This document shows positions 12,040 through 24,878 of a stretch of 64,000 nt of DNA, one piece after another. Below the pieces are notes generated by a model. It ran no database searches. It saw only the letters and a program-made list of their open reading frames with translations, and had not been told where the DNA came from. Every line of letters begins with the position of its first letter. The stretch's first letter is position 1. The DNA is from Ampullaceana balthica (Eukaryota > Mollusca > Gastropoda > Lymnaeidae), in assembly GCA_944989445.1 (NCBI GenBank), contig CALYLW010000057.1, positions 1,286,984 to 1,350,983 on the forward strand, given 5' to 3'. A program made the position numbers and the translations under genes.

Positions 12040-13640
12040 ACATTTTTACAAAAAAAAACGGAAACAAAAAAACTATCATTTAGATTTACAATATCTCGAC
12101 AAATTAATATATCGACCCCGATACCGGTATTGAAATGGTCAAAAGAGTTCTAGTATTAATATGTGCAGCCACGATACTGTGTGCCATGTGCTGTGATATT
12201 GTTTAGGTATCGGCCGATTTTCGTATACTCAGAAATACTGTGTGAATAGTGCCGATGCCAAGTATACCGTAATTGCTATAATAAAATGTATAACATGTAA
12301 ACATTATGTTCACGTAATTGCTCAAATACTAACAGCAAAGATGCACGCAGAATCGCAGATGTCTAAAACATTTCGTTTCGTATGGAATAACAAAATGTAC
12401 CGTGTGAAGACTTGTCATTGGCAACCATTCAACCTTCAACCTCATTTTCACTTATTACTATTAATTTGTTCTCATTGTTTCATTCATAAAAGGTGGCCGT
12501 GTGCAAAAGTCATTAAACTATTTGTTAGAATTAATAATTATGAGTCAAGGTTGAAGTTTCAAATAGGACTTCCTAATTTTGCTTGTACATTTTTATAAAG
12601 GATTGTTCGTTTTGTTATGAGTCCTATGTAGGTCATGATCTGGAACTTGTAAACACATCGGAAACTTTGTTTCGGGGAGCAAAAAAATCGGTAATATCGG
12701 CAAAACTGGATATCGGTAGACCCCATAATTATAAAATATAAATAATTACGAGTGATAAATTTAAGAATGCCGTCATCAAATATGACCGCTGTTATTTTTG
12801 TCCTAACAAATACTCATATCGGCACTCATATCGGGAAAAAATATCGGTAATATCGGCAAAAATGCACATCGGTAGACCCCTAATATTTTAAACTAGGGGT
12901 TGTAGGGCGCCTATGGCGCCCACGCCGGCTTTAGGGCGCCTACGGCGCCCACTTTTTTTGTCAAAATCCCAAGTAACTTATCCTTGTTTGATAAATACGA
13001 AATATTAAAATTCCTGAAATGTACACAAATCATTTTATAATTATAAATCCTCAAATCCTATTTTTACATCGTTCCCTTTTCCAAAATTAAGATATGAGCT
13101 AAAACAATTACGTCATATAATATTTTTTTACAGCGCGTCTTTACTTTGTAATTAATTTGCACACTTTTTGATGCACACCTTGTATTAAATATAAGATCAA
13201 GCAATGACGTCATATTAAATATTTTTACAGCGCTAATCACCACACGATTTTTCAACTGCTATAGACTGTTGTACATCGTTCCTCAGCGTTCCACATCCAG
13301 CCAGCCAGTGAGTGACTTGGGCTATTATATTATATATAATTACGAGTGATAAATTTAAGAATGACGTCATCAAATATGACCGCTGTTATTTTTGTCCTAA
13401 CAAATACTCATATCGGCACTCATATTAGTCATATCGGTAATATCGGCGAAAATGCATATCGGTAGTCCCCTAATATAAAAGATAAATAATTACGAGTGAT
13501 AAATTTAAGAATGACGTCATCACATATGACCGCTGGTTTTTGTCCGAACAAATACCCATATCGGTACTCATATCGGCAAAAAAATATCGGTAATATCGGT
13601 ATCGGCAATATCGGCAAAAAGACATATCGGTAGAACCCTA
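12040..13640 (+). mobile_element. 5'-truncated copy of the TATCGG-rich hAT
   Basis: From about 12040 to 12730 this is highly similar to 14380-15045 in the intact element (CGGAAACAAAAAAACTATCA, ATATCGACCCCGATACCGGT and so on), then continues into the same ~150-bp repeated module with ATATCGGTAATATCGGC and GGTAGACCCC ends. Family A sequence interrupts it at about 12896-13330. The 5' inverted end is missing. A 118-residue frame (12242-12598) is mirrored in the sister copy, but the two frames differ by small indels and match no known domain. Confidence 0.6.
12896..13330 (+). mobile_element. Dispersed repeat family A, copy 2, inside a hAT copy
   Basis: GGGCGCCTACGGCGCCCAC, then CCTTGTTTGATAAATACGAA and GTACACAAATC, then the ATTACGTCATATAATATTTT and TTTTTTACAGCGC segment shared with 18650-18720. 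The repeated hAT module resumes immediately after, at about 13335. Confidence 0.55.
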
Positions 13641-14230
13641 AAAATACCAACACTCCTCACACAATTATTTTGCTATTGTTCTCCGAGTTTTTGTGTGTGT
13701 GTGCGTGTGCTATTTTTAAAACTTTTTTATTATATATTTGTGCTACGTAAGTTGATATCATGAACAAAGCGCTACTCATAAAGACAGCATGCTAATATAC
13801 CTAGCTCGTCGAAAAGGCGCGGCTCTACTACAAAAGGGAGAAGAGCAAAGAAATGAAGAGTACAGTTACTGTGAGCACGTTTTGGGTCGAGCAGTAGTTA
13901 TTTGTACTATGGCTGAGTGTGGTCAGGCTTTTTACAGGTACAAGCTAGCGAGCTGAAATTTTGCAGGCAGTTTTGTACCGATGATATAAACAATGTATCA
14001 AAATTTCAGATCGATCGCATGTACCGTAATTAAATTATTGATTTTTTAGATTATTTTATTTATTCCTATGTATCATGTTATTTTTTTTAGATAGAGTGTC
14101 GCGGTGCGTGTTATATTGAACAACCTTTCCTGTCGCGCAATAAGGTTCGTATTTTATTGACAACACTTTTTATAAACATATCCCTGATCCATTATATTAA
14201 ACCTGTTTTACGACACGACTAAAATTTTGT
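13641..14230. other. No gene found
   Basis: Unique-looking AT-rich spacer between two hAT copies. It contains a short (GT)n tract near 13693. Confidence 0.35.
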
Positions 14231-14238
14231 GTTTTTGG

Positions 14239-15662
14239 TAGGGGTCTACCGATATATCGGCTGGCCGATATATCGGCACCGATATCTGGATATCGGCAAT
14301 ATCGGTATCGGTAGCCTGTAAAGGTCCCGATATTGACGTCACCGATATTTCATAATAAGTGACATTTTGACCCCAAAAAAAAACGGAAACAAAAAAACTA
14401 TCATTTAGATTTACAATATCTCGACAAATTAATATATCGACCCCGATACCGGTATTGAAATAGTCAAAAGAGTCCTAGTATTAATATGTGCAGCCACGAT
14501 ACAGTGTGCCATGTGCTTTGATATTGTTTAGGTATCGCCGATTTTCGTATACTCAGAAATACTGTGTAAATAGTGCCGATGCCACTTATACCGTAATTGC
14601 TCTAATAAATGGATAACATGTAAACATTATGTTCACGTAATTGCTCTAATAGCAAAGATGCACGCAGAATCGCAGATGTCTAAAACATTTAGTTTCGTAT
14701 GGAATAACAAAATGTACCGTGTGAAGACGTGTTGTCATTGGCAACCATTCAAGCTTCAGCCTCATTTTCACTATATTGCTATTGTACTTTGTTCTCATTG
14801 TTTCATTCATAAAAGGTGGCCGTGTGCAAAAGCCATTGAACTATTGGTTAGAATTAAAAATTATGAGTCAAGGTTGAAGTTTCAAAAGGAGTACCTAATA
14901 TGCTTGTACATTTTTATAAAGGATTGTTCGTTTTGTTATGAGTCCTATGTAGGTCATGAACTGGAACTTGTAAACACATCGGAAACTTCGTTTCGGGAAA
15001 TAAATCGGTATTTCGGCAAAACTGGATATCGGTAGACCCCTTAATTATAAAATATAAATAATTAGGAGTGATAAATTTAAGAATGATGTCATCAAATATG
15101 ACCGCTGTTATTTTTGTCCTAACAAATACTCATATCGGATCCTCATATCGGAAAAAAAATATCGGTAATATCGGCAAAAATACTTATCGGTAGACCCCTA
15201 ATATAAAATATAAATAATTAGGAGTGATAAATTTAAGAATGATGTCATCAAATATGACCGCTGGTTTTTGTTTTAACAAATATTCATATCGGAAAAAAAA
15301 ATATCGGTAATATCGGCGAAAATGCGTATCGGTAGTCCCCTAATATTAAAGATAAATAATTACGAGTGATAAATTTAAGAATGACGTCATCAAATATAAC
15401 CGCTGGTTTTTGTCCTAACAAATACCCTATCGGCACTCATATCGGAAAAAAATATCGGTAATATCGGCAAAAATGCGTATCGGTAGTCCCCTAATATTAA
15501 AGATAAATAATTACGAGTGTTAAATTTAAGAATGACGTCATCAAATATGACCGCTGGTTTTTGTCCTAACAAATACTCATATCGGCACTCATATCGGCAA
15601 AAAAAATATCGGTAATATCGGTATCGGCAATATCGGCAAAAAGGCATATCGGTAGACCCCTA
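14239..15662 (+). mobile_element. Complete non-autonomous hAT element with expanded subterminal repeats
   Basis: Starts TAGGGGTCTACCGATATATC and ends ATATCGGTAGACCCCTA, a clear inverted repeat. It is flanked by identical 8-bp duplications GTTTTTGG (14231-14238 and 15663-15670), the hAT signature. The 3' half holds four diverged copies of a ~150-bp module, each carrying GATAAATTTAAGAATGA, a CATATCGG cluster and a GGTAGWCCCCTA end. No transposase is visible, so it must be mobilised in trans. Confidence 0.85.
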
Positions 15663-15702
15663 GTTTTTGGATGGTCTTGCGCTGCGTATTATAATGAACA
15701 CT

Positions 15703-15910
15703 AGCGTACACCCGTCAAAAATGACGGAAGTTTTCAGCTGAAATCTATTTATTTTATAAAAAATGCACTTCTTTTAGGGCGCCTACGGCGCCGACCTTTT
15801 TCAAAAGCCCGACTAACTTGTCCTTGTTTGATAAATACGAAATATTAAACTTTTCTGAAATGTACACAAAGTATTTTATAATATGGGTTGCAGGGTGCCT
15901 ACGGCGCCCC
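15703..15910 (+). mobile_element. Dispersed repeat family A, copy 3
   Basis: CACCCGTCAAAAATGACGG, GGGCGCCTACGGCGCC, CCTTGTTTGATAAATACGAA and GTACACAAAGTATTTTATAA occur in the same order as in the other copies. Confidence 0.6.
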
Positions 15911-16075
15911 CTTTGTTTTTTTATTTTATAATTAACCATCATCAAATCCTCTTTTTACATTGATCCCTTTTCCAAAATTAAAATATGAGCGAAAACAATG
16001 ACGTCATATAATTTTTTTTTACAGTTTTTTGTAATTGAATGAATGTGTAAACTTTACAAGAAATATAGCAAATTC

Positions 16076-18222
16076 CTAAAGTAAATGTTTACAATAACAA
16101 AACTCTTTTTGCCGCGCGTCCCTGACGCAGTCCGCCTGGCCCCGGTACATATTAAGTCGGTCAATTCGCTCGGCCACCTCGACATTGACGCTGCTCTCGT
16201 TGCCCCAGAATAAATTTTGGTGACCACCCTCACGTAAGAATACTGTAGCCTCGAAAATACCGTGGCCTGGGGTTGTTTTCACCCGCACCTTGAACAGGTA
16301 AGTGTTGCGTTGCCCCTCTGAGACATTTTTGGGCAGCTGAACGCTTACGGCCAGTAGAATTTTATCGAGCTTTAAAGCCGCGCACATTGTTTTATTCATC
16401 CTAGAATTAATCGCGTCGACTGTTTGGCTCGCCAGAATTTGCGCCGCTTTCGAAGCGATGTCAAATTTCTCCATGGTGGTCTGCCCACAAAGGCAGAATT
16501 CCTCAGGTATGGGAACATCCTTGCACGTTCTGTTCTTAGGTATCCTCTGCATCAAACTTATCCCGTGTTTGCTTCTTCTAACAGGGGCGTCTCCGTTTCC
16601 CTGAAAGTACAACAAATCAACCAGCGTCGCGTGCGTGTCGTAATGCGTGGTGAGGCGGTGCGTGTTCTTCTCTAGATTTTCAGCGACATCCGGGTACTTT
16701 TCGAGGAACCACATGGGGAACGTAAAGATGGCGAACGGCGTTCGGGCCTCGTACATGCCGTTGGAAGACGACCTTATCGGGCCCCATCTCGGCCCGTGGT
16801 CAGAGAACGTGATGAGGAGGGTGTTGTTCAGGTACCCGGACTCCTGCAGCTGTCGATAAAAATTAAACACGTGCTCGTCTGCCATTTTAATCTTGATCAG
16901 GTGGTCATGTGAAATTTTTGTCAGAAACGCCATTGCGTACAGTGGCTTTTCCTTGAACGTGTCGAACAGCCGCTTGATGTAGTCAAAGTGAAAGTTCACT
17001 TCCGGCTGTTCACCGACGCACTGGCCATCAGTGTTCCAGATGTCTTTGTCCCGCTCCATAACGACACACAGGGGCCGACTGTAATGCGTGGTCGGGTTGA
17101 CCCGGAAGCCTTTCTTCTCGTAATTGAACGCCCCGATGCTGGGCCAGTCCTCCGTGTACAGAGTGCGGTACCCGGCCCTCGCGTAGTCCCCCCACACCAG
17201 GTCGAAACCGTCGGCGTACTTCGAGAAATCCCACCACGCGTTAATTTCCTCCTCCGACCGGCCCGACAGCAGAGGGACATAGTTGGGGAATGTGTTCTTC
17301 CCGATCTGCGTGTACATGGACATGTCGAAGGAGCCGAGCTCGTCCATCAGGTAGGGATACGTCTTGGTCATCGACCTCATGAAGTGGTACCGCGACACGC
17401 TGTCAAGGCCGATCATAACGACGTTCAGCGTCTCTTTGGGCGCCGATTCCATCTCCCGTTTCTTCAAAAGAAGCGATTCTACCTCAAGAAGCGTGTCCTG
17501 TTTGGGAATCAATGCAAAGTACATCAGCGAAACGACTTTCTTGCGGTCGTCTTCGCACAGCACTTTGATAAATTCATCATGGTCAGCCGGCACTTGAAAG
17601 TCGTTAAACGGCGGACTCAAAGTTCCTAGGTTATCGCGACCCTGAATCACATCCTGGTATCGACACGTGACTTTGATCCCTCCCAGTTTAACTAAAACTT
17701 TCGTTTTGTTGATCGCCAACCTGTTTCCTTGTATATAGACCAGGTCGGGTAGTTTAGAGCGACACTCAAGTGTTTTCAATTCGAGGCCCGACATGGCCAT
17801 GATTTTCGGGTCGAAAGGGTTGACGTAAGGGAAGACACACGCCGTAGACTCTTCCCCCAAATCCCCTTCCCCAACATCTACGTCACGGCTCAGTGACGTG
17901 TTCTCATTTATTTGGATGTCTTCCAGATATTCGTCATCGCCGGCGTCCTCTGGGGTGGGTCCGATTCCTCTGCATTCCTGTCTGCCATATGACTGCTTCC
18001 ATTGCGCATGCGCAACTCAGGGCTGATTCGGACGTCCTTGACACTAATGCCGCCTTCTGATCGAGGCAAATTTTCAAGTCTTCCTTTCGAGTTGAGGGTA
18101 TAAACAAGTTTTGTGGTGTGCTCGTGAATGATGGCGTAAGATCCCATGTAATACATGAGCATCCCGATCACTGTCAGTAGGAGAAACAATTTCCACTGCA
18201 GACGAGACAAGCTCCACAGATC
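16076..18222 (-). CDS. DUF229 / sulfatase-like type II membrane protein, last coding exon
   Basis: The protein is a DUF229-family member of the alkaline-phosphatase/sulfatase-like fold, probably a hydrolase or transferase with a lumenal or extracellular domain; its substrate is unknown. The catalytic frame runs to a stop at 16076. Counting from Leu at 17860 as residue 1, it shows GLDSVSR (151-157, first metal-binding motif), GKNTFPN (187-193, probable nucleophile Thr), SDHG (353-356) and HYDTH (406-410, metal ligands), and ends in a CxC pair. About 590 residues is normal for this domain. N-terminally a second frame encodes RLQWKLFLLLTVIGMLMYYM, a single signal-anchor helix near the start. The exon begins after a good acceptor (TTTTAACTTATAG on the minus strand) at about 18223; no Met precedes the helix, so the initiator is in an unseen upstream exon. 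Anchor and catalytic frames differ by one base, so the gene carries a frameshift or the assembly has an indel. Confidence 0.85.
17908..18016 (-). other. Overlap zone holding the frameshift in the DUF229 gene
   Basis: The anchor frame stays open to a TAA at 17908, while the catalytic frame is open only from 18016 downward (TGA at 18017-18019). The switch must fall in this overlap. The C-runs of the coding strand at 17952-17959 (CCC then A then CCCC) are the likeliest place; one extra C there would join an acidic linker (EDAGDDEYLEDIQ) to the anchor frame. I cannot tell a sequencing error from a real mutation. Confidence 0.7.
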
Positions 18223-18304
18223 TATAAGTTAAAATAATAAATGTTAGGAAATACAATTTTGAAATCAATAAAAATTAAATGAAAAAATGTGTTGAATTAA
18301 AATA

Positions 18305-18790
18305 TACTAGCTGACCCGCGGCGTAGCATACGCCGCTAATGATTTAGTGACGGGTGAAGACTTCCTGAAAGACACGGTCGTCAAAATGGGGTGTGTTTGG
18401 GCAAACGCCTGTGAGTGAATGAAAAGAAGGAACTCTGGAGAGACCCGCAGCGTATCACCCGTAAAAAATGACGGAAGTGTTCAGCTGAAATCTATTAATT
18501 TGGAAAAAATGCACTTTTTTAGGGCGCCTACGGCGCCCACCTTTTTCAAAATCCCAACTAACTTGTCCTTGTTTGATCAATACGAAATATTAAACTTTCT
18601 GAAATGTACACAAAGTATTTTATAACTTTTTAAATTGTTCTCTTTTTACAAAATTAAAATATCAGCGAAAACAATGACGTCATATAATATTTTTTTACAG
18701 CGCATATTTAATTTGCACACCTTTTGATGCATTTGTGCAGTAATTTGGTGCGCTGCTTTCTAAAAATAGTATCTGTTGAACATACTTGCA
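18305..18790 (+). mobile_element. Dispersed repeat family A, longest copy
   Basis: Starts CTAGCTGACCCGCGGCGTAG, then GTGACGGGTGAAGACTTCC, the GGGCGCCTACGGCGCCCACC module, CCTTGTTTGATCAATACGAA, GTACACAAAGTATTTTATAA, and an extra 3' segment (GACGTCATATAATATTTTTT, TAATTTGGTGCGCTGCTTTC). It shows the order of modules that other copies carry in part. It lies just upstream of the DUF229 exon on that gene's strand, so probably in its intron. Confidence 0.65.
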
Positions 18791-18799
18791 GCTTGGTGT

Positions 18800-19920
18800 C
18801 TCGCAGGGTCCGACCACGAAGAGAATTGTATATATATAGATTCTATATTAATATGTAAAATGAAATAAAGATTTCAAGCAAATTTCACAGAAATAGTACA
18901 ACACCATTTGGTTTATAACCTAAAACCAAAGTCAATAGGTTATTAAGAGTCACAGCCCTTGTCTTGTAGAGATCGACCGGAACAGACTTTCTGGCGTCTG
19001 CTGATACCAAAGTTAAACATGAGGTATTAATGAACAACCCGTAAAAACAAATATTTTACTATAAATCCCTTATATATGAGACATGACTAAAAGTATTGAT
19101 AATGTTCAATATAATACGCAGCGCGCGACAGACTAGCATAAAAATTGACAGACTGAACGTGACTGAAATCCTCATTCTGTAAAACATGGGGATGTGGTCA
19201 TAGAGGGCTGGAGTGAACCTCCAGTGACCCGTAGGGGTCAACTCTAGGAGTTATATATCAGACATAACTAAAAGTATTGATTATGTACAAGCGCGACAAA
19301 CATTTACAGACTGAAACCGAATGATCTCCCCTGGCTTTAAACCTGGGGGAAGGCGTGTGGACATCGATTGGTGGCGTCAACGCGTTAACTCAACTGGTAC
19401 GTGGAAGACAAACAATAACAAACTGTGAAATTGAATTACATAATATGGTATAAAGAGATACACTAAAAATGCATTAATTTAATTACGGTACGTTCGATCG
19501 ATCTGAAATTTCGATACGATGCATTGTCATGCGATACGAGTCTATGTGCCAAATTTCAGATCGATAGCATCACGGGAAGTGTGTCATTTGTTACATTTGT
19601 CATGAAGTTTAATCCGTACAGGTTTACACAGTTTTTATTGGTCGATGTAATGTGAAGTATTTCATTTTAGGACCATTCTCAAATTTGTTAAAAATGACAA
19701 TGTGCTCTTCCCCATCGACAATGAATGACTATTTGATTTACGGTGAGGGGGGGGGTGTCATGTGTGTACATTAAAATATTCATTTTTACAGTGGCGTCAC
19801 GAGGGGGTGTGGGTCGCACCGATGACACAATCACAACAAAACGTAAAATTGTGTATGTTCCCTGTTTTTTGGCAGTGGCAGACTCCGAGGAGGTCTCTGG
19901 GGTAGGTCGTAAAGGGGGGG
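18800..19920. other. No gene; diverged local duplication
   Basis: Two similar segments (about 19070-19150 and 19248-19320: TATATRWSAGACATRACTAA type, then ACAGACTGAA) indicate an old local duplication. No coding region was recognised. Confidence 0.35.
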
Positions 19921-20284
19921 GGGTGACACCATTAGCTACTGCACTGGGTGACACCATTAGCTACTGCACTGGGTGACACCATTAGCTACTGCACTGGGTG
20001 ACACCATTAGCTACTGCACTGGGTGACACCATTAGCTACTGCACTGGGTGACACCATTAGCTACTGCACTGGTTGACACTATTAGCTACTGCACTGGGTG
20101 ACACCATTAGCTACTGCACTGGTTGACACCATTAGCTACTGCACTGGTTGACACCATTAGCTACTGCACTGGTTGACACCATTAGCTACTGCACTGGTTG
20201 ACACCATTAGCTACTGCACTGGTTGACACCATTAGCTACTGCACTGGTTGACACCATTAGCTACTGCACTGGGTGACACTAACC
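19921..20284. repeat. 25-bp minisatellite, about 14 copies
   Basis: GGGTGACACCATTAGCTACT plus GCACT repeats with an exact 25-bp period; GGGTGA and GGTTGA subtypes form blocks. Confidence 0.95.
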
Positions 20285-21567
20285 CTAATAACACCTCTGA
20301 TTTTTTCGTCTACGTTCACTCAATTGACATAAAATTAATTTGTAACATATAGTTGTTTTTCTAAGTGTCGATTGATCTGATGTTAATTTCTATCAGTCTA
20401 TAGTGAAATAGAGTCTATAAAGTCTATAGAGTTGTGACAGCTAGAAACAGCAACAACAAATCGTCAGTTCTTGTTGGAGGAATAAAACAAATTTTGTTTC
20501 GTAACCGACTTAGCTGAATGTAGATTTTGAATTTAGAACCATACATTATTAGCTAAACAAATTTGGATATTACACAACGGGTAGACTTGAGGCTGAATCT
20601 AACTAAATTAGACTAACATAAAATTGCTTCCAAGAACAAACATCTCACTAAATTTACACAAATAAATATTTTAAATATTTACTAATGATTAAAGAAATGT
20701 TCGCGTTTTCAAAAACTTTTATTAAAATTATTTCCCACTTGAATTGTAAGTCTTCATTGAATGTTGTGAAAATTCACTTTCTGTTTCCTACCCAAATTCC
20801 CCAGTGATTTCTTCCTAAAACCTTTAGTTTCTTCGGTGAATATTACAAAAGTTTGTATTTGATACTTTTGGCAACGGTGGGTTGTGCATAAGAAAAACTT
20901 AAATTTGGCATGGCATAAAAAAGGTCGGGAGACTCTGGGAAGATATACATGTACAAAGGAACATAGGTGATGGGTAATCACGATAAAGGAGAGTGTAAAC
21001 AAAGGAAAAGATTTATATAAAGAATTATTTAGGCGTAAATACTGATGACATATACAGACTAGTGATACGAAAAGACTCTAGTGACAAAGAGACCAGTGAG
21101 ACATAACAACTTAGTGAGAAATAATGACTAGCGAGACAGAAAGTCTAGAGTGAGACTTAAAGACGGGTGCGGACAAGAAGTTCAAGGGAGTTGAGCAGAT
21201 TGAATTACTGTATACATGACACTAGGCGTCCGTCCGTCCGTACCTAGGGAGGGGGTCAACCACGGGGTTGAACAGAATGATTTACTGTATACATGACACT
21301 AGGCGTCCGTCGGTACCTATGGCGGGGGTCACCACGGGGGCTGGTCAAGCTCTCTGGAATCCTCCGTCGAGGAGACTCCAATGTTAAAATAAGGAAACGA
21401 ATTGGCCCCCGGGGCGGACTTGCCTCCCCGATACACCTTCAGCCGATGGATGCATCTGTAACCTAATAAATTGTTCTATGATGTATGCATCTGTAACCTA
21501 ATACATTGTTCTATGAGGGTGATGACAATGATGGATTTCTGCCACAGTGAAAACCGTCCATGCTAGT
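20285..21567. other. No gene; short local duplications
   Basis: About 80 bp containing ACTGTATACATGACACTAGG are duplicated in tandem (21208 and 21284), and a 34-bp unit with ATGCATCTGTAACCTAATA is duplicated at about 21449-21516. No coding region was recognised. Confidence 0.4.
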
Positions 21568-21569
21568 CT

Positions 21570-21762
21570 AACATACTAAACAATGACAGATGATAGTCAA
21601 ACATAAACAATGACAGATGATAGTCCAACACACTAAACAATGACAGATGATAGTCCAACATACTACACAATGACAGATGATAGTCAAACACGCTAAACAA
21701 TGACAGATGATAGTCCAACACACTAAACAATGACAGATGATAGTCCAACATACTAAACCACG
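21570..21762. repeat. 30-bp minisatellite, about 7 copies
   Basis: CACTAAACAATGACAGATGA plus TAGTCCAACA repeats with a 30-bp period; one unit is shortened. The minus-strand frames of 70-83 residues are products of the repeat. Confidence 0.9.
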
Positions 21763-22260
21763 ACAGGCGAGACACCCGATGTCACTGTAAATGAAACTAA
21801 ACTCACCTTTCCTCAACATGGCCGTGGACCAGCGCCTTCTACCATCTGGACAGAATCATGTAACTAAAATGACTGGGTGTTTCCCATCTTGATCGCTGAT
21901 CCTAACACTTGAGCGATTGAGTGCTCAGTTCCGCATGACACACTTCGGCGTTCAATAAACGCACACCTCATGTGTTCTACTCGAATACAACACAATCACA
22001 TCAGCACCCGGGGATGGAGTTTACCATTTGACCCCTCCAATCCCTCCCTCCCCCCCTCCCCCACCGGTCCCCCAAAATAAAGTAATTAATTTTGTTGTTT
22101 TACAACGTCAACGCGCTGTAAAAATGAGCAGTAAATCTATAAGACTTTGGGCATTTAGGGCAATAATTAGCATGGAATAATATAACGCTGAGATAAGCTG
22201 GGCAACAACAATCTTATCCCACACTCGGATAATCTAACAAAACCATCAGATCATCTAAAA

Positions 22261-23124
22261 CAGGGCTCGGGAAACCATGGCTCGCGAGCCCCGATGTGGC
22301 TCTATTGATGGCTGCCCATGGCTCGCAGACAAATGTTCGATTTATAAAAAAAAATCGTCAGATTACTTTGATCTACAAATTAATTGCATATAAAAAAATA
22401 ATTTTAAAAAGTCTATACGTCTGCATGAAGCTTAACCTCACCACGTATCAACTAGACTATAATACAAAGCCGTCAGCAAAGCCATGCAGCACCATAAGTC
22501 GTATTAATGGTAAGGAGTACTCATAATTGATTAGCAACAGCATAACAATGTTATTAAGAAGAATTCAGAGTTATTGTTATTGTACTTTTAGTGTTGAAAT
22601 TAGGGGTCGTACATAAATGACGCCACGCGCCTTAAAAAATGTAACACATGTGACGTTGTGTGACGAGGGGGAGGGGGCTATTTAAGAAATGTGACGTCAC
22701 ATCAAAATGCGCAACTTTAAAAATAAGTGTTAAAATTAAATAATTTATATCTTACAATTTATTTAATGGCGTTTTAAATGTGTTCACATGAATTACGATA
22801 TTAAAGTGCAGCCTTACACTAAATACATACTTAAATAAGAAAAATTAATTTGAAAAATGCTAATTTTGAAAGAAAAAATACGGCTTCTATGGGGGGGGGC
22901 AAAGCTTTGTGACGTCATATTGGAGGGGGTCCAAGTTTTTGTGACGAGTGGGGAGCGACAAATCAGCCAAAATCGCTTGACGTCATTTATGAAAGGCTCA
23001 TTACACAAAATGCACACATTTACTTGAATTTTTAGTTTTAAACATAATGTATGGCTCTCACAGAATTACTTTTCAAAATATTGATGTTTATGGCTCTCTC
23101 AAACAAAAAGTTTCCCGACCCATG
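22261..23124 (+). mobile_element. hAT-type element, CAGGGCTCGGGAAACC family
   Basis: Starts CAGGGCTCGGGAAACCATGG and ends AAGTTTCCCGACCCATG. Flanks ATCTAAAA (22253-22260) and ATCTAAAG (23125-23132) form an 8-bp target duplication with one mismatch. No convincing transposase remains. A separate MITE is nested at 22607-22999. Confidence 0.7.
22607..22999 (+). mobile_element. MITE with CATAAATGACG inverted ends, copy a, nested in a hAT
   Basis: GGGTCGTACATAAATGACGC at the left and GACGTCATTTATGAAAGGCT at the right form inverted ends. Inside are GTGACGTCACAT, a long AT-rich core, and TTTTTGTGACGAGTGGGGAG. Copies b (33440-33765) and c (34438-34825, inverted) are collinear. It may be flanked by TTA on both sides, as in Harbinger-type elements; this is tentative. 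Confidence 0.65.
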
Positions 23125-24768
23125 ATCTAAAGTCTAAAGCAACACTCGGGTAATCTACAGTGCTGTCCAACCCGCGGCCCGAGGACCAGTCTAAAATGGC
23201 CCGCCAAAGCTTGATACATTTGTACAATTTGTTAAATTAAAATAAACAGCATTATTTTTTTTAAAGGAAAAAAGAAAGTAAAAAAACACTTTGTATTTTT
23301 GAGGATTTTGTTGAGAACACATGAGAATTGACGCATTTTTATAAAAAGGGGAGGGGTGGGTGCAGCAAAGGAGTGGTTGGTTTAGTAGATGTATGTAAAG
23401 CGGGTCAAAGGTCAACAATGAGGAACGTCAGGTAAGCGGAAATCGGATACTAACAGTAACGGCTCCTCCTCGGGCCAGGGCGGGGTCACGGTGAACCAAA
23501 CGGCTATAATATCAACTGTGTTTGGAAGGATGAATGGGGAGCTTATAAAGAATGGTCACCATACAAAGAATGGTTTGTAACTACCTGGTCATCGTAAAAA
23601 ATGCCAAATGGCTCCCAGTATTGGTTTTGATTACATAGGTAACCACGGTAAGTTAACTTCCCTTCTTGAAGCAATGTTAATTATAGAACAAGGGTAATCA
23701 AAGTGACGCCTGGGTACTAAAATACTGCAAATCACTGAAGAGGAATGTGAACGCGTTGAAATTAAACCTGGGGGGGGGGATATGTCCATCCTGTATTTTT
23801 ACAAAGAAATCAGACCATTGACTGGTTGTTGTTTTTTCGGACTATGACCCATTCTAGAAGTAGAAAGCAGAATAGAAACTGTGTTTGTGGTTAGTGCAAT
23901 TCACTCAAGAAGAAATTCTGAAAGACGACAGAAACGATTTTTTTTAAAAAGACATTTGTTTCCAAAAAAGAGAAAGCCAATAGGACGAGTAGGAAACGAA
24001 AATTTACAGGAGATAATCATACTTTTAATTCTTCGTGGGAACTCAATTTTTTTAATATATTTTTTTATTTAAAAAAAATCAAAATCCAGTGTTTGATTTG
24101 TCATGCTGCTATTTCTGGTATAAATAAGTCAAATCTGCAGAGACTCTAAAAGTCAGTGCATGCCGATTTCGATAACGATTTCCCCAAAGGTCCAAAAGGT
24201 ACAAAGCTAAGAGAAGACAAAGTTAGTTCTTTAAAGAAGAATTTAAATGACCAGCGAAATGTTTTCCGCGGATTTTGAGTTCAAGTGATTGTGCTACTGA
24301 AGCGTCTTTTTAATATTAGCTGCTTATAAGCAAAGAAACAAAAAAATTATCTGGGTGGTGACTTGGTGAGACAGTTAAACTTTGTTTTCAAAAATGTGCT
24401 GATTCATTATTTTATGAGTTTAAAAACAAGGAAAAAAATTAAGAAACAAATATTTTATCTTAAGCTTTCCCATCAGACTGTTGCAAAGCGTGTATGCCTG
24501 GTAATATATTGGAGCTGTTGTTTATGGATTTTTTAAAAAACGCTTCTGGTTTCATTCTGGCATTGGATTAATTATGTTATATCACTGACATGGTCCAGCT
24601 CATTGTTTAGGTTAGTTTTGACAAGGGGCAGATATACTGATGTTCGTTGAGTGAGCAAAGGAAATTTTCTGTCAAGATTTTGGAACCTAATTGACGAAGT
24701 AAAACAGTTTCTCAGGTCTAAAAAAGGAGAATTCGCTAAATTATTTAGAATCACCTGATTTGTGTCTG

Positions 24769-24820
<52 letters not shown>

Positions 24821-24839
24821 TGTGTGTGTGTGTGTGTGT

Positions 24840-24878
<39 letters not shown>

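Noticed and set aside
12242..15035. Paired frames at 12242-12598 and 14658-15035 as a conserved small protein
   Set aside because: Similar only because the two hAT copies are similar; small indels break the frame between them and no domain is visible.
16988..17629. 213-residue plus-strand frame opposite the DUF229 exon
   Set aside because: Antisense shadow of a GC-rich coding exon; the minus strand has the catalytic motifs.
19921..20284. Possible CRISPR-like array
   Set aside because: Contiguous identical units without spacers, in an animal genome. The same applies to every other tandem array here.
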